From Paraburkholderia silvatlantica (GTDB lineage Bacteria > Pseudomonadota > Gammaproteobacteria > Burkholderiales > Burkholderiaceae), in NCBI RefSeq assembly GCF_003096715.1, contig NZ_QEOL01000017.1:1-64000 (forward strand): a stretch of DNA of 64,000 bases. The letters run 5' to 3'. This document shows positions 56,683 to 64,000 of the stretch, one piece after another (positions within the stretch are counted from its first letter, which is position 1; each line of letters opens with the position of its first letter). A model generated the notes under the pieces. That model searched no databases. It was not told where the DNA came from and saw nothing but the letters and a program-made list of their open reading frames with translations. Both the position numbers and the translations under genes were made by a program.

Positions 56683-56700
56683 TCAAAGAAGGGCCAAATC

Positions 56701-56880
56701 ATGTACCTGCTCAGCCGTCTTTTCCTGTTCCTCTCCGAAACCGCCGAAACTCGCCGTCAGCAGCGCGAGGAAGCGTATCTCGCGCAGTCCGTCGACATCT
56801 ACGATCTCGAGTTCCGCATGCGCAAGATGGATCGCGAGAAGGCCACGCGCCACCCGTCGTGGATGAACCACTACGGCTAA
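56701..56880 (+). CDS. DUF3563 family small protein
   Basis: A 59-residue protein of the DUF3563 family, common in Burkholderiaceae. It begins MYLLSRLFLFLSETAETRRQQREEAYLAQS and continues VDIYDLEFRMRKMDREKATRHPSW, matching the conserved pattern of a hydrophobic amphipathic start, DIYDLE and a terminal basic-Pro-Ser-Trp. The function is unknown. AAGGG lies about eight bases before ATG 56701. It is monocistronic, between a strong tandem-repeat promoter and a terminator, which implies tight individual control and abundant expression. Confidence 0.88.
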   Translation: MYLLSRLFLFLSETAETRRQQREEAYLAQSVDIYDLEFRMRKMDREKATRHPSWMNHYG

Positions 56881-56915
56881 GCAGCAGTGCTGCGCCCCGC
56901 TCACGGGGCAAAATG

Positions 56916-56942
56916 AAAACGGCGCCCCGAGGCGCCGTTTTT
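56916..56942. terminator. Bidirectional intrinsic terminator
   Basis: AAAACGGCGCC (56916-56926) pairs with GGCGCCGTTTT (56931-56941) around a CCGA loop. T residues follow on the plus strand and A residues precede it. It can end both the DUF3563 gene and the convergent membrane-protein gene. Confidence 0.88.
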
Positions 56943-56976
56943 GCGTCGTGCCGTGTGTGAACGGCTGCCGCGCCGC

Positions 56977-57780
56977 TCAGCGGCCCGAGTCCGGCATTTC
57001 GGCGGCCTGCTTTTCCTGCACGCCGAAGCAGCCGCGGTAAGTCGCGTAGAACGAGCAATAGAGCATCGTCGTCACGATGATGAGCGCGGGCATCAGGATC
57101 GCCACCGTGAAGTCGCCCGCGCCGAGCGCGCGCAGAAGCGTCGACAGGCCGATCGATACGACCGTCGAGACCGCGAACCACAGCGCCCCGTACACCATGA
57201 ACGCGCCCTTGTTGCGCCAGCAGCTCACAATGCTGAAGAACATGGCCTTCACGGGCGGCACGTCGTGCCATGCCGTGAGCACGGGCGCGAACCAGAACAG
57301 CATCGACACCGGCACGTAGCAGAGCAGCGAAGCAAGCACCGCAAGCGGCACGTCGCTGCTGGCGAGCGCTTGCGCATCGAGGTCGCCGCCGATCGTCATC
57401 AGCTGCAATAGCGCGCCGCCGTCCACGAACGCAGACGCGGCCAGCACCAGCAACATCGCCACCACGTAAATCGCCCCGAGCACGAGCAGGTGCTTCGCCA
57501 CGACGTTGCCGTACGAACGAAAGCCGTCGATCAGAATGGTCGGGAACACCGGTTTGCCCGCGATCGTGTCGCGGCACGCCGCCATGAAGCCGACAGCCAC
57601 GCCGGGCACGAACAGCAGCGGCAGCACGCCGCCGATCACGGGAATGGCGGAAATCAGCGTCATCGCCAGCAGATAGGCGAAAAACAGCGTGAGAAACGCG
57701 AGCGGATTGCGGCGGAACAGCCAGATACCCTGGCGGAACCAGACGTAGCCGGTCTTCGCGGGGACTTCAATTAGTTGCAT
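56977..57780 (-). CDS. BPSS1780-type membrane protein
   Basis: A 267-residue integral membrane protein with about six hydrophobic helices. It starts MQLIEVPAKTGYVWFRQGIWLFRRNPLAFLTLFFAYLL, the opening that defines the BPSS1780 family of Burkholderia. AACRDTIAGKPVFPTILIDGFRS is another conserved loop. The function is unknown. It overlaps the thrB stop by 10 bases, so it is translated from the same message. Confidence 0.85.
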   Translation of the reverse strand: MQLIEVPAKTGYVWFRQGIWLFRRNPLAFLTLFFAYLLAMTLISAIPVIGGVLPLLFVPGVAVGFMAACRDTIAGKPVFPTILIDGFRSYGNVVAKHLLVLGAIYVVAMLLVLAASAFVDGGALLQLMTIGGDLDAQALASSDVPLAVLASLLCYVPVSMLFWFAPVLTAWHDVPPVKAMFFSIVSCWRNKGAFMVYGALWFAVSTVVSIGLSTLLRALGAGDFTVAILMPALIIVTTMLYCSFYATYRGCFGVQEKQAAEMPDSGR

Positions 57781-58778
57781 GGGTGATGGGGCAAGGCGTG
57801 ATGGGAGCCCGCCTCGCTGCCGGCGAGGCGCTCGCGCAGGATGCGCTCGAAGTGGCCGGGATCGTGCGGCTTGAGCAGTTCGGCCGAGCGCGGCAGGTGG
57901 AAATCATACAGGCGCGAGACCCAGAAGCGGTACGCGCCTGCGCGCAGCATGTCCATCCAGTGCCGCGTTTCCTCGGGCGTGAATGGGCGCACGGTCTGGT
58001 AGGCGCGCAGGAGCGCGTCGGCGCGCGCCGTGTCGAGCTTGCCCGTGGCGAGGTCGACGCACCAGTCGTTCACGGTCACGGCCACGTCGAAGAGCCACTT
58101 GTCGCAGCCGGCGAAATAGAAGTCGAAAAAGCCGCCCAGCCGGACTTCATGGCCCGGCGCCGGGTGCGAGTGCGCGAACATCGCGTTGTCGCGGAACAGG
58201 TCGCAATGGCACGGACCGCCCGGCAGTGCCGCGTAGTCGGCCGAGCCGAAGAATGCGCGCTGGTGGTCGAGTTCGCTCGTGAGAAGCGTGCGCTGGGCGT
58301 CGGCGAGAAACGGCAGCACCGTCGGCACCGTTTCCTCCCACCACGAAAGGCTGCGCAGATTCGGCTGGTCGCCGCGGTAGTCGCGGCCCGCCAGGTGCAT
58401 CCGCGCGAGCATCTGGCCCACTTCCGCGCAGTGCTCCACGCCGGGCGCCAGTTCGGGCTTGCCTTCGAGCTTCGAGACGATGGCCGCGGGCTTGCCGTGC
58501 AGCAGTCCAAAAAGCGCGCCGTCCTTGCGCGGCATGGGGTCGGGTACCGGCACGCGATGCGAGGCGAGGTGCCGCATGAGGTCAAGGTAGAACGGCAGTT
58601 GGCCGGCCGTCAGCTTTTCGAAGATCGTCAGGACGTATTCGCCGCGCGTCGTCGTCAGGAAGAAGTTGCTGTTCTCAATGCCGGACTGGATGCCGCGAAA
58701 TTCGACGACATCGCCGAGATCGTAGTCGCGCAGCCATTGGGCAAGCTCTTGGTCGGTGACAGCGGTGAAGACGGCCAT
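57771..58778 (-). CDS. thrB: Homoserine kinase (ThrB, aminoglycoside-kinase fold)
   Basis: A 335-residue kinase of the type II ThrB family used by many beta-proteobacteria. It phosphorylates homoserine on the way to threonine. The N-terminus AVFTAVTDQELAQWLRDYDLGDVVEFRGIQSGIENSNFFLTTTRGEYVLTIFEK is characteristic. The catalytic loop CHCDLFRDNAMF (HxDxxxxN) and the metal-binding FFDFYFAGCDKWLFDVAV follow. It works downstream of Asd in the same pathway but is 50 kb away and not preceded by a Thr-rich leader. Confidence 0.95.
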   Translation of the reverse strand: MAVFTAVTDQELAQWLRDYDLGDVVEFRGIQSGIENSNFFLTTTRGEYVLTIFEKLTAGQLPFYLDLMRHLASHRVPVPDPMPRKDGALFGLLHGKPAAIVSKLEGKPELAPGVEHCAEVGQMLARMHLAGRDYRGDQPNLRSLSWWEETVPTVLPFLADAQRTLLTSELDHQRAFFGSADYAALPGGPCHCDLFRDNAMFAHSHPAPGHEVRLGGFFDFYFAGCDKWLFDVAVTVNDWCVDLATGKLDTARADALLRAYQTVRPFTPEETRHWMDMLRAGAYRFWVSRLYDFHLPRSAELLKPHDPGHFERILRERLAGSEAGSHHALPHHPCN

Positions 58779-58951
58779 GCAAGAAGGTCGGTTGATTGGT
58801 AATGGCGGGTCGGCGAACGCTGCGAGGTGCTGCCCGAGGGGCTTGCAGGCGTGTCCGGCTCAGGTGCGATGTCGGCGGCCCGGCTTATGGGGCGGCGCAC
58901 ATGGCGGTGGCGCGGGCATGCCCCAAAAAGGCATGCGCACGCCCGGATGGC

Positions 58952-59359
58952 TCAGTAATGCAGGTTGATCGACGGCAGGCGCGTGCTGGCCTGGCCGTTG
59001 TTGCGCACTTGCGGCGAGGTGTCGGGGTTCGCGCTCATCGTGTAGCGCGTGCCGAAGTTCGAATGCACGTTGATTTCGACGGGCTTGCCCTTGTCGCGGA
59101 ACTCGGTGATTTCGGTGCCGTTCGGGCTCACTTCGTGATAGCTGGGCACGCGCGGCACGTCGTTGATGTTGACCTTCGAGGTGACGCGTGCGGCCGGCTG
59201 GTTGTTGATCGCGGCCAGATCGGGCAGGCCCGCGCGTTCGTTCTCGGACTGCGCGGATTGTGCCTCGACGGCGGTCTTTGCGTCGTCGGCCGGCGCGGCC
59301 ATGGCGACCCCGCTGAAAGCGAGCGTCACCGCGACGGCGGCAAGAAGGTGCGACTTCAT
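58952..59359 (-). CDS. Small secreted protein, possibly DUF2782
   Basis: A 135-residue exported protein. The signal peptide is MKSHLLAAVAVTLAFSGVAMA, cut near AMA-APADD. The mature part has an Ala/Gln/Glu-rich segment and a conserved-looking domain: VPSYHEVSPNGTEITEFRDKGKPVEINVHSNFGTRYTMS. This pattern and the position beside thrB resemble DUF2782 proteins. The identification is tentative and the function is unknown. The start at 59359 is favoured because GGAGA lies seven bases upstream. A longer upstream extension is antisense-like. Confidence 0.65.
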   Translation of the reverse strand: MKSHLLAAVAVTLAFSGVAMAAPADDAKTAVEAQSAQSENERAGLPDLAAINNQPAARVTSKVNINDVPRVPSYHEVSPNGTEITEFRDKGKPVEINVHSNFGTRYTMSANPDTSPQVRNNGQASTRLPSINLHY

Positions 59360-59574
59360 GGTCATTCTCCGATGGGATGCTTTAATTCTAGCAAATCCGG
59401 GCGCTTCGCCCCATGTCGCGCAGGCGCTGCGGCCCGCCCCCGGCGGGTTGCGCGCGGCGTCCGCAGCCTGCGCGCGGCCGGTGCTGCAAAAGCCCTGGGC
59501 GCGGCGAGGTTCGTCGCCAGAAAGTCGCACCTTCCGTGGTAATGTGGACCTATCAAACGGAGAGGCGAACGAAG

Positions 59575-61098
59575 ATGAACAACGACTACCTGCGGCCCCT
59601 CATGACGCCGGCGCACGACTTCCCGGACGAATCTTTCGAAGACGCCGCCGACGCCGTGGCGCGCCTCTCGAGCATCTACGAAGCGAATACGTCGTTCCTG
59701 CGCGACGCGTTCGCGCGCTATCGCCGCGGCGAGGCGTTCGAGCGCCGCGTGCGCGCGTGCTACCCGTTCGTGCGCATCCGCACCAACGTCAACACGCATA
59801 TCGACTCGCGCCGCTCGTATGGTTTCGTGGCCGGCCCCGGCGTGTTCGAGACCACCGTCACGCGGCCCGATCTGTTCGGCAATTACTACCGCGAGCAGTT
59901 GCGCCTGCTGGCGAAGAACCATCATGTGGCCATCGAAGTGGGCGTCTCGGATCAGCCCATTCCCGTGCACTTCGCGTTCGCCGAAGGCATCCACCTCGAA
60001 GGCGATCTCGACCGCGAGCGCCTCTTCGCCATGCGCGACGTGTTCGATACGCCCGACCTCGCGCAACTCGACGACCGCATCGTGAACGGCACCTACGAGC
60101 CGGAGCCGGGCGAGCCGCATCCGCTCGCGCTTTTCACCGCGCCGCGCGTGGACTTTTCGCTGCATCGGCTCAAGCACTACACGGCGTCGTCGCCCACGCA
60201 CGTGCAGAATTATGTGCTCTACACGAACTACCAGTTCTATATCGACGAATTCGTGAAGCTCGGCCGCGCGATGATGGCGCACACCGACGACGCCGACCTG
60301 CGCAACTATCGCAGCGAATACACCTCGTTCGTCGAGCCCGGCGACGTGGTCACCTACAACGCGAATCTGGGCGAACAGGACGACGAAGGCACGGCGCCCG
60401 CGCGGCTGCCGCAAATGCCGGCCTATCACCTCAAGCGTGCGGACGGCAGCGGCATCACGATGATCAACATCGGCGTGGGACCGTCGAACGCGAAGACGAT
60501 TACCGACCACATTGCCGTGCTGCGTCCGCATGCGTGGATCATGCTCGGCCACTGCGCGGGCTTGCGCAACACGCAGCGTCTGGGCGACTACGTGCTTGCG
60601 CACGGCTACGTGCGCGAGGATCACGTGCTCGACGCCGATTTGCCGCTGTGGGTGCCGATTCCGGCGCTCGCCGAAGTGCAGCTCGCGCTCGAGCGCGCGG
60701 TAGCGGAAGTCACGAAGCTCGATGGCGTGGAACTCAAGCGCGTGATGCGCACGGGGACGGTGGCGAGCGTCGACAACCGCAACTGGGAACTGCGCGATCA
60801 TCGCGAGCCGGTGCAGCGACTTTCGCAGAGCCGCGCGATCGCGCTCGACATGGAAAGCGCAACGATCGCCGCGAACGGATTTCGCTTTCGTGTGCCGTAC
60901 GGCACCTTGCTGTGCGTTTCCGACAAGCCGCTGCACGGCGAACTCAAGCTGCCGGGCATGGCCGATTCGTTCTATCGCGCGCAGGTCGATCAGCATTTGC
61001 AGATCGGCGTGAAGGCGATGGAGATTCTGCGCACGAATGGCCTGCACAAGCTGCATAGCCGGAAATTGCGCAGCTTCGCGGAGGTGGCGTTCCAGTAA
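59575..61098 (+). CDS. amn: AMP nucleosidase
   Basis: A 507-residue cytoplasmic enzyme that hydrolyses AMP to adenine and ribose 5-phosphate, controlling AMP levels. The N-terminal regulatory domain (~1-190) includes YPFVRIRTNVNTHIDSRRSYGFV and FAFAEGIHLEG. The C-terminal phosphorylase-like catalytic domain includes INIGVGPSNAKTITDHIAVLRPHAWIMLGHCAGLRNTQRLGDYVLAHGYVREDHV and ALDMESATIAANGFRFRVPYGTLLCVSDKP. Length matches E. coli Amn closely. GGAGAGG lies before ATG 59575. An ATG at 59542 is a less likely start. Confidence 0.95.
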   Translation: MNNDYLRPLMTPAHDFPDESFEDAADAVARLSSIYEANTSFLRDAFARYRRGEAFERRVRACYPFVRIRTNVNTHIDSRRSYGFVAGPGVFETTVTRPDLFGNYYREQLRLLAKNHHVAIEVGVSDQPIPVHFAFAEGIHLEGDLDRERLFAMRDVFDTPDLAQLDDRIVNGTYEPEPGEPHPLALFTAPRVDFSLHRLKHYTASSPTHVQNYVLYTNYQFYIDEFVKLGRAMMAHTDDADLRNYRSEYTSFVEPGDVVTYNANLGEQDDEGTAPARLPQMPAYHLKRADGSGITMINIGVGPSNAKTITDHIAVLRPHAWIMLGHCAGLRNTQRLGDYVLAHGYVREDHVLDADLPLWVPIPALAEVQLALERAVAEVTKLDGVELKRVMRTGTVASVDNRNWELRDHREPVQRLSQSRAIALDMESATIAANGFRFRVPYGTLLCVSDKPLHGELKLPGMADSFYRAQVDQHLQIGVKAMEILRTNGLHKLHSRKLRSFAEVAFQ

Positions 61099-61182
61099 GC
61101 GTGCATTGACCGGCGGCGGCTGGCTACAGGCGCGCCGCCGGTTTCACTTGTCGTCCTCGCTTGACCTATCGGGAACGCCGGC

Positions 61183-62397
61183 GTGCCTGGGCACCTCAGA
61201 CTCCTCTACCTCTCACTGCTGCTTACGCGGCTCGCGGATCAGATCCTGCTGTTCACCGTACCGCTCGTCGTGTTCAAGCTGTCGGGGAGCGCTGCGTGGT
61301 CGGGCATCGCGTTCTTCTGCGAAGCCTTGCCGCGCTATGCGGCTTTTCCCGTTTGCGGCGCACTTTGCGACCGTGTGTCGACGCTCAAGCTGATTCGCTG
61401 GAGTCAGCGTTGGCGCTCGATCGTCTGCGTCGGCGGCGTGCTGGGTTTCGCCGTGCACGGCAGCCTCGCGTGGCTCGTCGTCATTTCGGCGGGCGCGGGC
61501 GTGCTGACGACGCAAGGCTTCATGGCTCGCGAAGCGATGCTGCCGCGCATTTTTCATGGCGACGCCTACCGTAAAAGCCTTTCGTACACGCAGATCGCGG
61601 ATCAGTTGGGAACCGTCCTCGGACCGCTCGCCGCTGCGGGATTGCTGGGCATTTCGCATTGGGAATACGTCGTGTTGGCCGCTGCCGCGATTTTCCTCGT
61701 GTCAGATATCACGTTTTCGCTTTGGGCCGCGGGGCGGCAGATACCGATGATCGATCGCGAAGAGCCTCGCCGGAACTGGCTCGCGCCATATCGCATTGCG
61801 TTCATGCACATCGTCGCGATACCCGGCTTGCTGGAAGTGAGCGTGCTTGCGGCAGGCGTGAATCTCGTGGTCGGCGTGACGCTGGCGACATCGGCGGCCA
61901 TGTTCACCGGAGTGTATGGCCAGACGGCTTCGGCCTATGCGTGGCTCCAGGTTGCGGGCTCGATCGCAACGGTCGTCGTGCTGATGTTCGTCGCTCACGT
62001 GAAGCTGCCCGCGCGCGCGTCGGGCGCAACTTCTTATCTGCTGATCGTGCTGGGCGGTCTGCTGACGGGGTGGGTATCGCTGCCTTTCGTCTATGCCGCC
62101 GGTTTCGTCGCGGTCATCGGCTTTGACAAGATGTTTAGCGTGTTCATGCGCGGCGTGCGCCAACGGTTGATTCCCGCCGAGGACTTCGGCAAGACCGTGG
62201 GTCTGATCGCACTACTGAACAACCTTACCCAGCCGCTTGCGGGCCTGCTGGTCGGGTTCTTTGCGGCGCGCCTGGGAACGGCGTCCGTCATTCTCGCGCT
62301 GACCTTGTGGATGGCCTCGATCGGAATCGCGCTGGTGGCGCGGGCCGCGCCTGGCGGCAGGCGCGCGGCGTGGCTGGCGAATATCGAGGAAGCCTGA
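61183..62397 (+). CDS. MFS transporter
   Basis: A 404-residue polytopic membrane protein with about 12 helices in two halves, of the major facilitator superfamily exporter type. The cytoplasmic loop after the second helix contains PVCGALCDRVSTLKLIRW, the MFS loop-2/3 motif. The equivalent in the second half is MRGVRQRLIPAEDFGKTVGLIALLNNLTQPLAGLLVGF. The substrate cannot be predicted. Translation appears to start at GTG 61183, because the first helix begins within ten residues and no ATG is available. It is 84 bases after amn, same strand. Confidence 0.85.
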   Translation: MPGHLRLLYLSLLLTRLADQILLFTVPLVVFKLSGSAAWSGIAFFCEALPRYAAFPVCGALCDRVSTLKLIRWSQRWRSIVCVGGVLGFAVHGSLAWLVVISAGAGVLTTQGFMAREAMLPRIFHGDAYRKSLSYTQIADQLGTVLGPLAAAGLLGISHWEYVVLAAAAIFLVSDITFSLWAAGRQIPMIDREEPRRNWLAPYRIAFMHIVAIPGLLEVSVLAAGVNLVVGVTLATSAAMFTGVYGQTASAYAWLQVAGSIATVVVLMFVAHVKLPARASGATSYLLIVLGGLLTGWVSLPFVYAAGFVAVIGFDKMFSVFMRGVRQRLIPAEDFGKTVGLIALLNNLTQPLAGLLVGFFAARLGTASVILALTLWMASIGIALVARAAPGGRRAAWLANIEEA

Positions 62398-62424
62398 ACT
62401 CGTACGCCGCCGCACGCCGCCGAC

Positions 62425-62952
62425 TCATTGCCCGAACCCCGTCAACCCGATCAGACTCCCCGCGCCGAGCAGCCACAGCGGATGAATCTTCGTGCGAAAC
62501 GCGAGCGCGGCGCACACACCGGTAATCGCCCAGGCGATCCAGGAAGGATCGGAGGCTCTGGCGATCAGCACGGCGCTCGCGGCCACGAGGCCCGCCGTCA
62601 CCGGCACGAGCCCCTTTTGGGCGATGCGCCGCCACGGGCGGTCCTTGAAGCGGTCCCACGCATGGAGCGCTGCGATCGTGACGAGCGACGACGGTCCGAA
62701 CTTCGCAATCGACGTGACCAGCATGCCTGCCCAGCCGGCCACGTGCCAGCCGACCAGCGTCACGACCATCATGTTCGGGCCCGGGGCGGCCTGGGCAAGC
62801 GCGAATAGCGCGCTGAACTCGCTCGCCGGCATCCAGTGGTGGACCTCGACGACCTGACGCTGCATCTCGGGCAGGATCGTGTTGCCGCCGCCGAACGCGA
62901 GCAGCGAGAGCTGGCCGAAGATCGCGGCGAGCGCAACGAGTGTGGCGCTCAT
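62425..62952 (-). CDS. chrA: Chromate transporter, second half (short-chain CHR)
   Basis: A 175-residue membrane protein of the CHR family. The family motif is AIFGQLSLLAFGGGNTILPEMQRQVVEVHHWMPASEF, followed by ALAQAAPGPNMMVVTLVGWHVAGWAG. Five to six helices fit a single CHR domain. It pairs with the 200-residue CHR protein encoded just upstream, with a 4-base overlap. Short-chain CHR proteins act as pairs, equivalent to one full-length ChrA that exports chromate. The substrate could also be sulfate or another oxyanion. Confidence 0.9.
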   Translation of the reverse strand: MSATLVALAAIFGQLSLLAFGGGNTILPEMQRQVVEVHHWMPASEFSALFALAQAAPGPNMMVVTLVGWHVAGWAGMLVTSIAKFGPSSLVTIAALHAWDRFKDRPWRRIAQKGLVPVTAGLVAASAVLIARASDPSWIAWAITGVCAALAFRTKIHPLWLLGAGSLIGLTGFGQ

Positions 62953-63551
62953 CGCGAGCCTCCTTCCTTGCGCGCCGCGCGAGCTGCGAGCGCGATGCCG
63001 ACCGGCGTGAGCACGAGCATGGTGGGCAAGAGCGGCGTGCGGAGCACGGCAATGGCCACGAAGCCGAGTGCGGCGACGACGGCCGCGGCAGGATCGCGCC
63101 GCAGCGGCAGCACGATTTTCAGGGCCATCGAGACGAGCAGCCCGGCCGCCGCCGCGGCGAGCCCCACGAACAGATGCCGCACGTGCGGGTCGTCTTGCGT
63201 GCGCTCGTAGAGCACGCCTAGCCCGATCACGACGAGCGACGGCCCCGCGATCAGGCCGAGGATGCCGGCGAGTGCACCGCGCCATCCCTGAAAACGCATG
63301 CCGAGCGCGACCGAGAGATTGATGACGTTGCCGCCCGGCAAGAACTGGCAGAGGCCGAGCAGGTCGGTGAACTCGCTGGCGGTCAGCCAGCGGCGCTGTT
63401 CGACGATGGTGCGGCGCGCCAGCGGCAGTGCGCCGCCAAACGATGTGAAGCCGAGACCGAGGAAGCCGACGAACAGATCGCGTACCGTCGGCGTGTGCAG
63501 GCCGTCGTCCGTGCCATGTCCGGTAGCGGGCGATGAGATGGATTGTTTCAT
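62949..63551 (-). CDS. chrA: Chromate transporter, first half (short-chain CHR)
   Basis: A 200-residue membrane protein of the CHR family. It has LFVGFLGLGFTSFGGALPLARRTIVEQRRWLTASEFTDLLGLCQFLPGGNVINLSVALG, the N-terminal CHR signature with the PGG motif in place of the PGP of the partner. The two short CHR domains are typically inserted in opposite orientation. The start is ATG 63551, before a Ser/Thr/Gly-rich N-terminus. The ORF is open further upstream with no homology. The stop overlaps the start of the second half (ATGA). Confidence 0.88.
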   Translation of the reverse strand: MKQSISSPATGHGTDDGLHTPTVRDLFVGFLGLGFTSFGGALPLARRTIVEQRRWLTASEFTDLLGLCQFLPGGNVINLSVALGMRFQGWRGALAGILGLIAGPSLVVIGLGVLYERTQDDPHVRHLFVGLAAAAAGLLVSMALKIVLPLRRDPAAAVVAALGFVAIAVLRTPLLPTMLVLTPVGIALAARAARKEGGSR

Positions 63552-63650
63552 GAAAGGAAAGGACTCTGGGGCAAGTTCGGAGATTAAGCCCAATCGCGCG
63601 CGCGGCAAATCGATTTCGATTGCGCGCGCTTGTGATCTACACTCACAAGC

Positions 63651-63926
63651 GCGGCACGTTCCCTTCCGCCCGTTCCCGCGCTGCGCGCATTCGAAGCCGC
63701 TGCGCGGCACAACAGCTTCTCCGCCGCGGCGGGCGAGCTCGATGTGATTCACGCTGCCGCCTCGTCACCCGCGCTCGCGGGGCCGCATCTCGACGCGCGC
63801 GGCTACTGGTGGGTGGCCCGCCGCAAGGTGGCGCAAGCGCCTCTCGTCCTGCAGTTTTGCCGCTGGCTGGAGGAGCAGGCGAGCGCGCGGGCGCCGTTCG
63901 GTACGTCCGGCGTGCAAAGCACATGA
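63651..63926 (+). pseudogene. Collapsed GcvA-type LysR regulator remnant
   Basis: One reading frame joins the two ends of a GcvA-like LysR regulator. Its start reads SLPPVPALRAFEAAARHNSF followed by SAAAGELDVIH, the first helices of the DNA-binding domain. Then, without a frame break, it reads PHLDARGYWWVARRKVAQAPLVLQFCRWLEEQ, the usual C-terminal end. The rest of the DNA-binding domain and nearly all of the effector domain (about 200 residues) are missing. No ATG or GTG start is available in frame, and a stop codon lies shortly upstream. It is divergent from the chromate transporter pair, which it may once have regulated. Confidence 0.7.
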
Positions 63927-64000
63927 GGGCAGTGATGCGCCGAGGCGCGAGCGGTGCGGCAGGCCTGCGAAAACATTAACCGCAGGCGATCCGCACGCCG

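Overview
The window is GC-rich and comes from the chromosome of a beta-proteobacterium of the family Burkholderiaceae, most like Paraburkholderia, Caballeronia or Burkholderia. The evidence is gene order and family content. The block leuC-leuD-leuB-asd-fimV-truA-trpF-trpB-DNA methyltransferase-trpA-accD-folC-SPOR protein-cvpA-purF is a known Burkholderia synteny block, and DUF3563 and BPSS1780-type proteins are typical of the group. No rRNA, tRNA, insertion sequence, prophage or CRISPR array was seen.

Layout. 1-3.3 kb: the 3' end of a citrate synthase-like gene, an internally deleted VOC gene, an alpha/beta hydrolase, a His/Gly-rich lipoprotein and a MipA-like porin. 3.9-21.4 kb: the anabolic block on the plus strand, covering leucine (leuCDB), the aspartate family (asd), tryptophan (trpF, trpB, trpA), fatty acid (accD), folate (folC) and purine (purF) synthesis, with fimV, truA and an orphan adenine methyltransferase embedded in it. 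A 37-codon Thr/Ile/Lys-rich ORF precedes asd and looks like an attenuation leader. 21.6-26.2 kb: a MOSC protein, an AraC regulator, an FKBP isomerase, a degenerate histidine kinase and a CNNM/CorC-type membrane protein.

26.2-44.7 kb: seven minus-strand genes form a nearly continuous operon in the order glgE, treS-maltokinase, glgB, glgX, treZ, malQ, treY. Together they connect trehalose, maltose 1-phosphate and alpha-glucan. TreS-maltokinase makes maltose 1-phosphate from trehalose, GlgE polymerises it, GlgB branches the polymer, GlgX and MalQ trim and rearrange it, and TreY/TreZ return it to trehalose. GlgE carries an N-terminal extension that looks like a duplicated GH13 domain without its catalytic acid.

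45-64 kb: an accessory-type mixture. It holds a DUF1345 membrane protein, a metallophosphatase, a RES/Xre toxin-antitoxin pair whose operator lies inside its promoter, a LysR/tautomerase divergent pair, a polyphosphate neighbourhood (PPK2, DUF465, CYTH-like/CHAD), ModE, a PAP2 phosphatase, a PHB-depolymerase-type esterase and DUF3563 behind a tandem-operator promoter. It continues with a BPSS1780-type membrane protein, homoserine kinase, a small secreted protein, AMP nucleosidase, an MFS transporter, a split chromate transporter and a collapsed LysR (GcvA-type) remnant.

All assignments come from reading the sequence. No database search was run, so family names rest on motif recognition.
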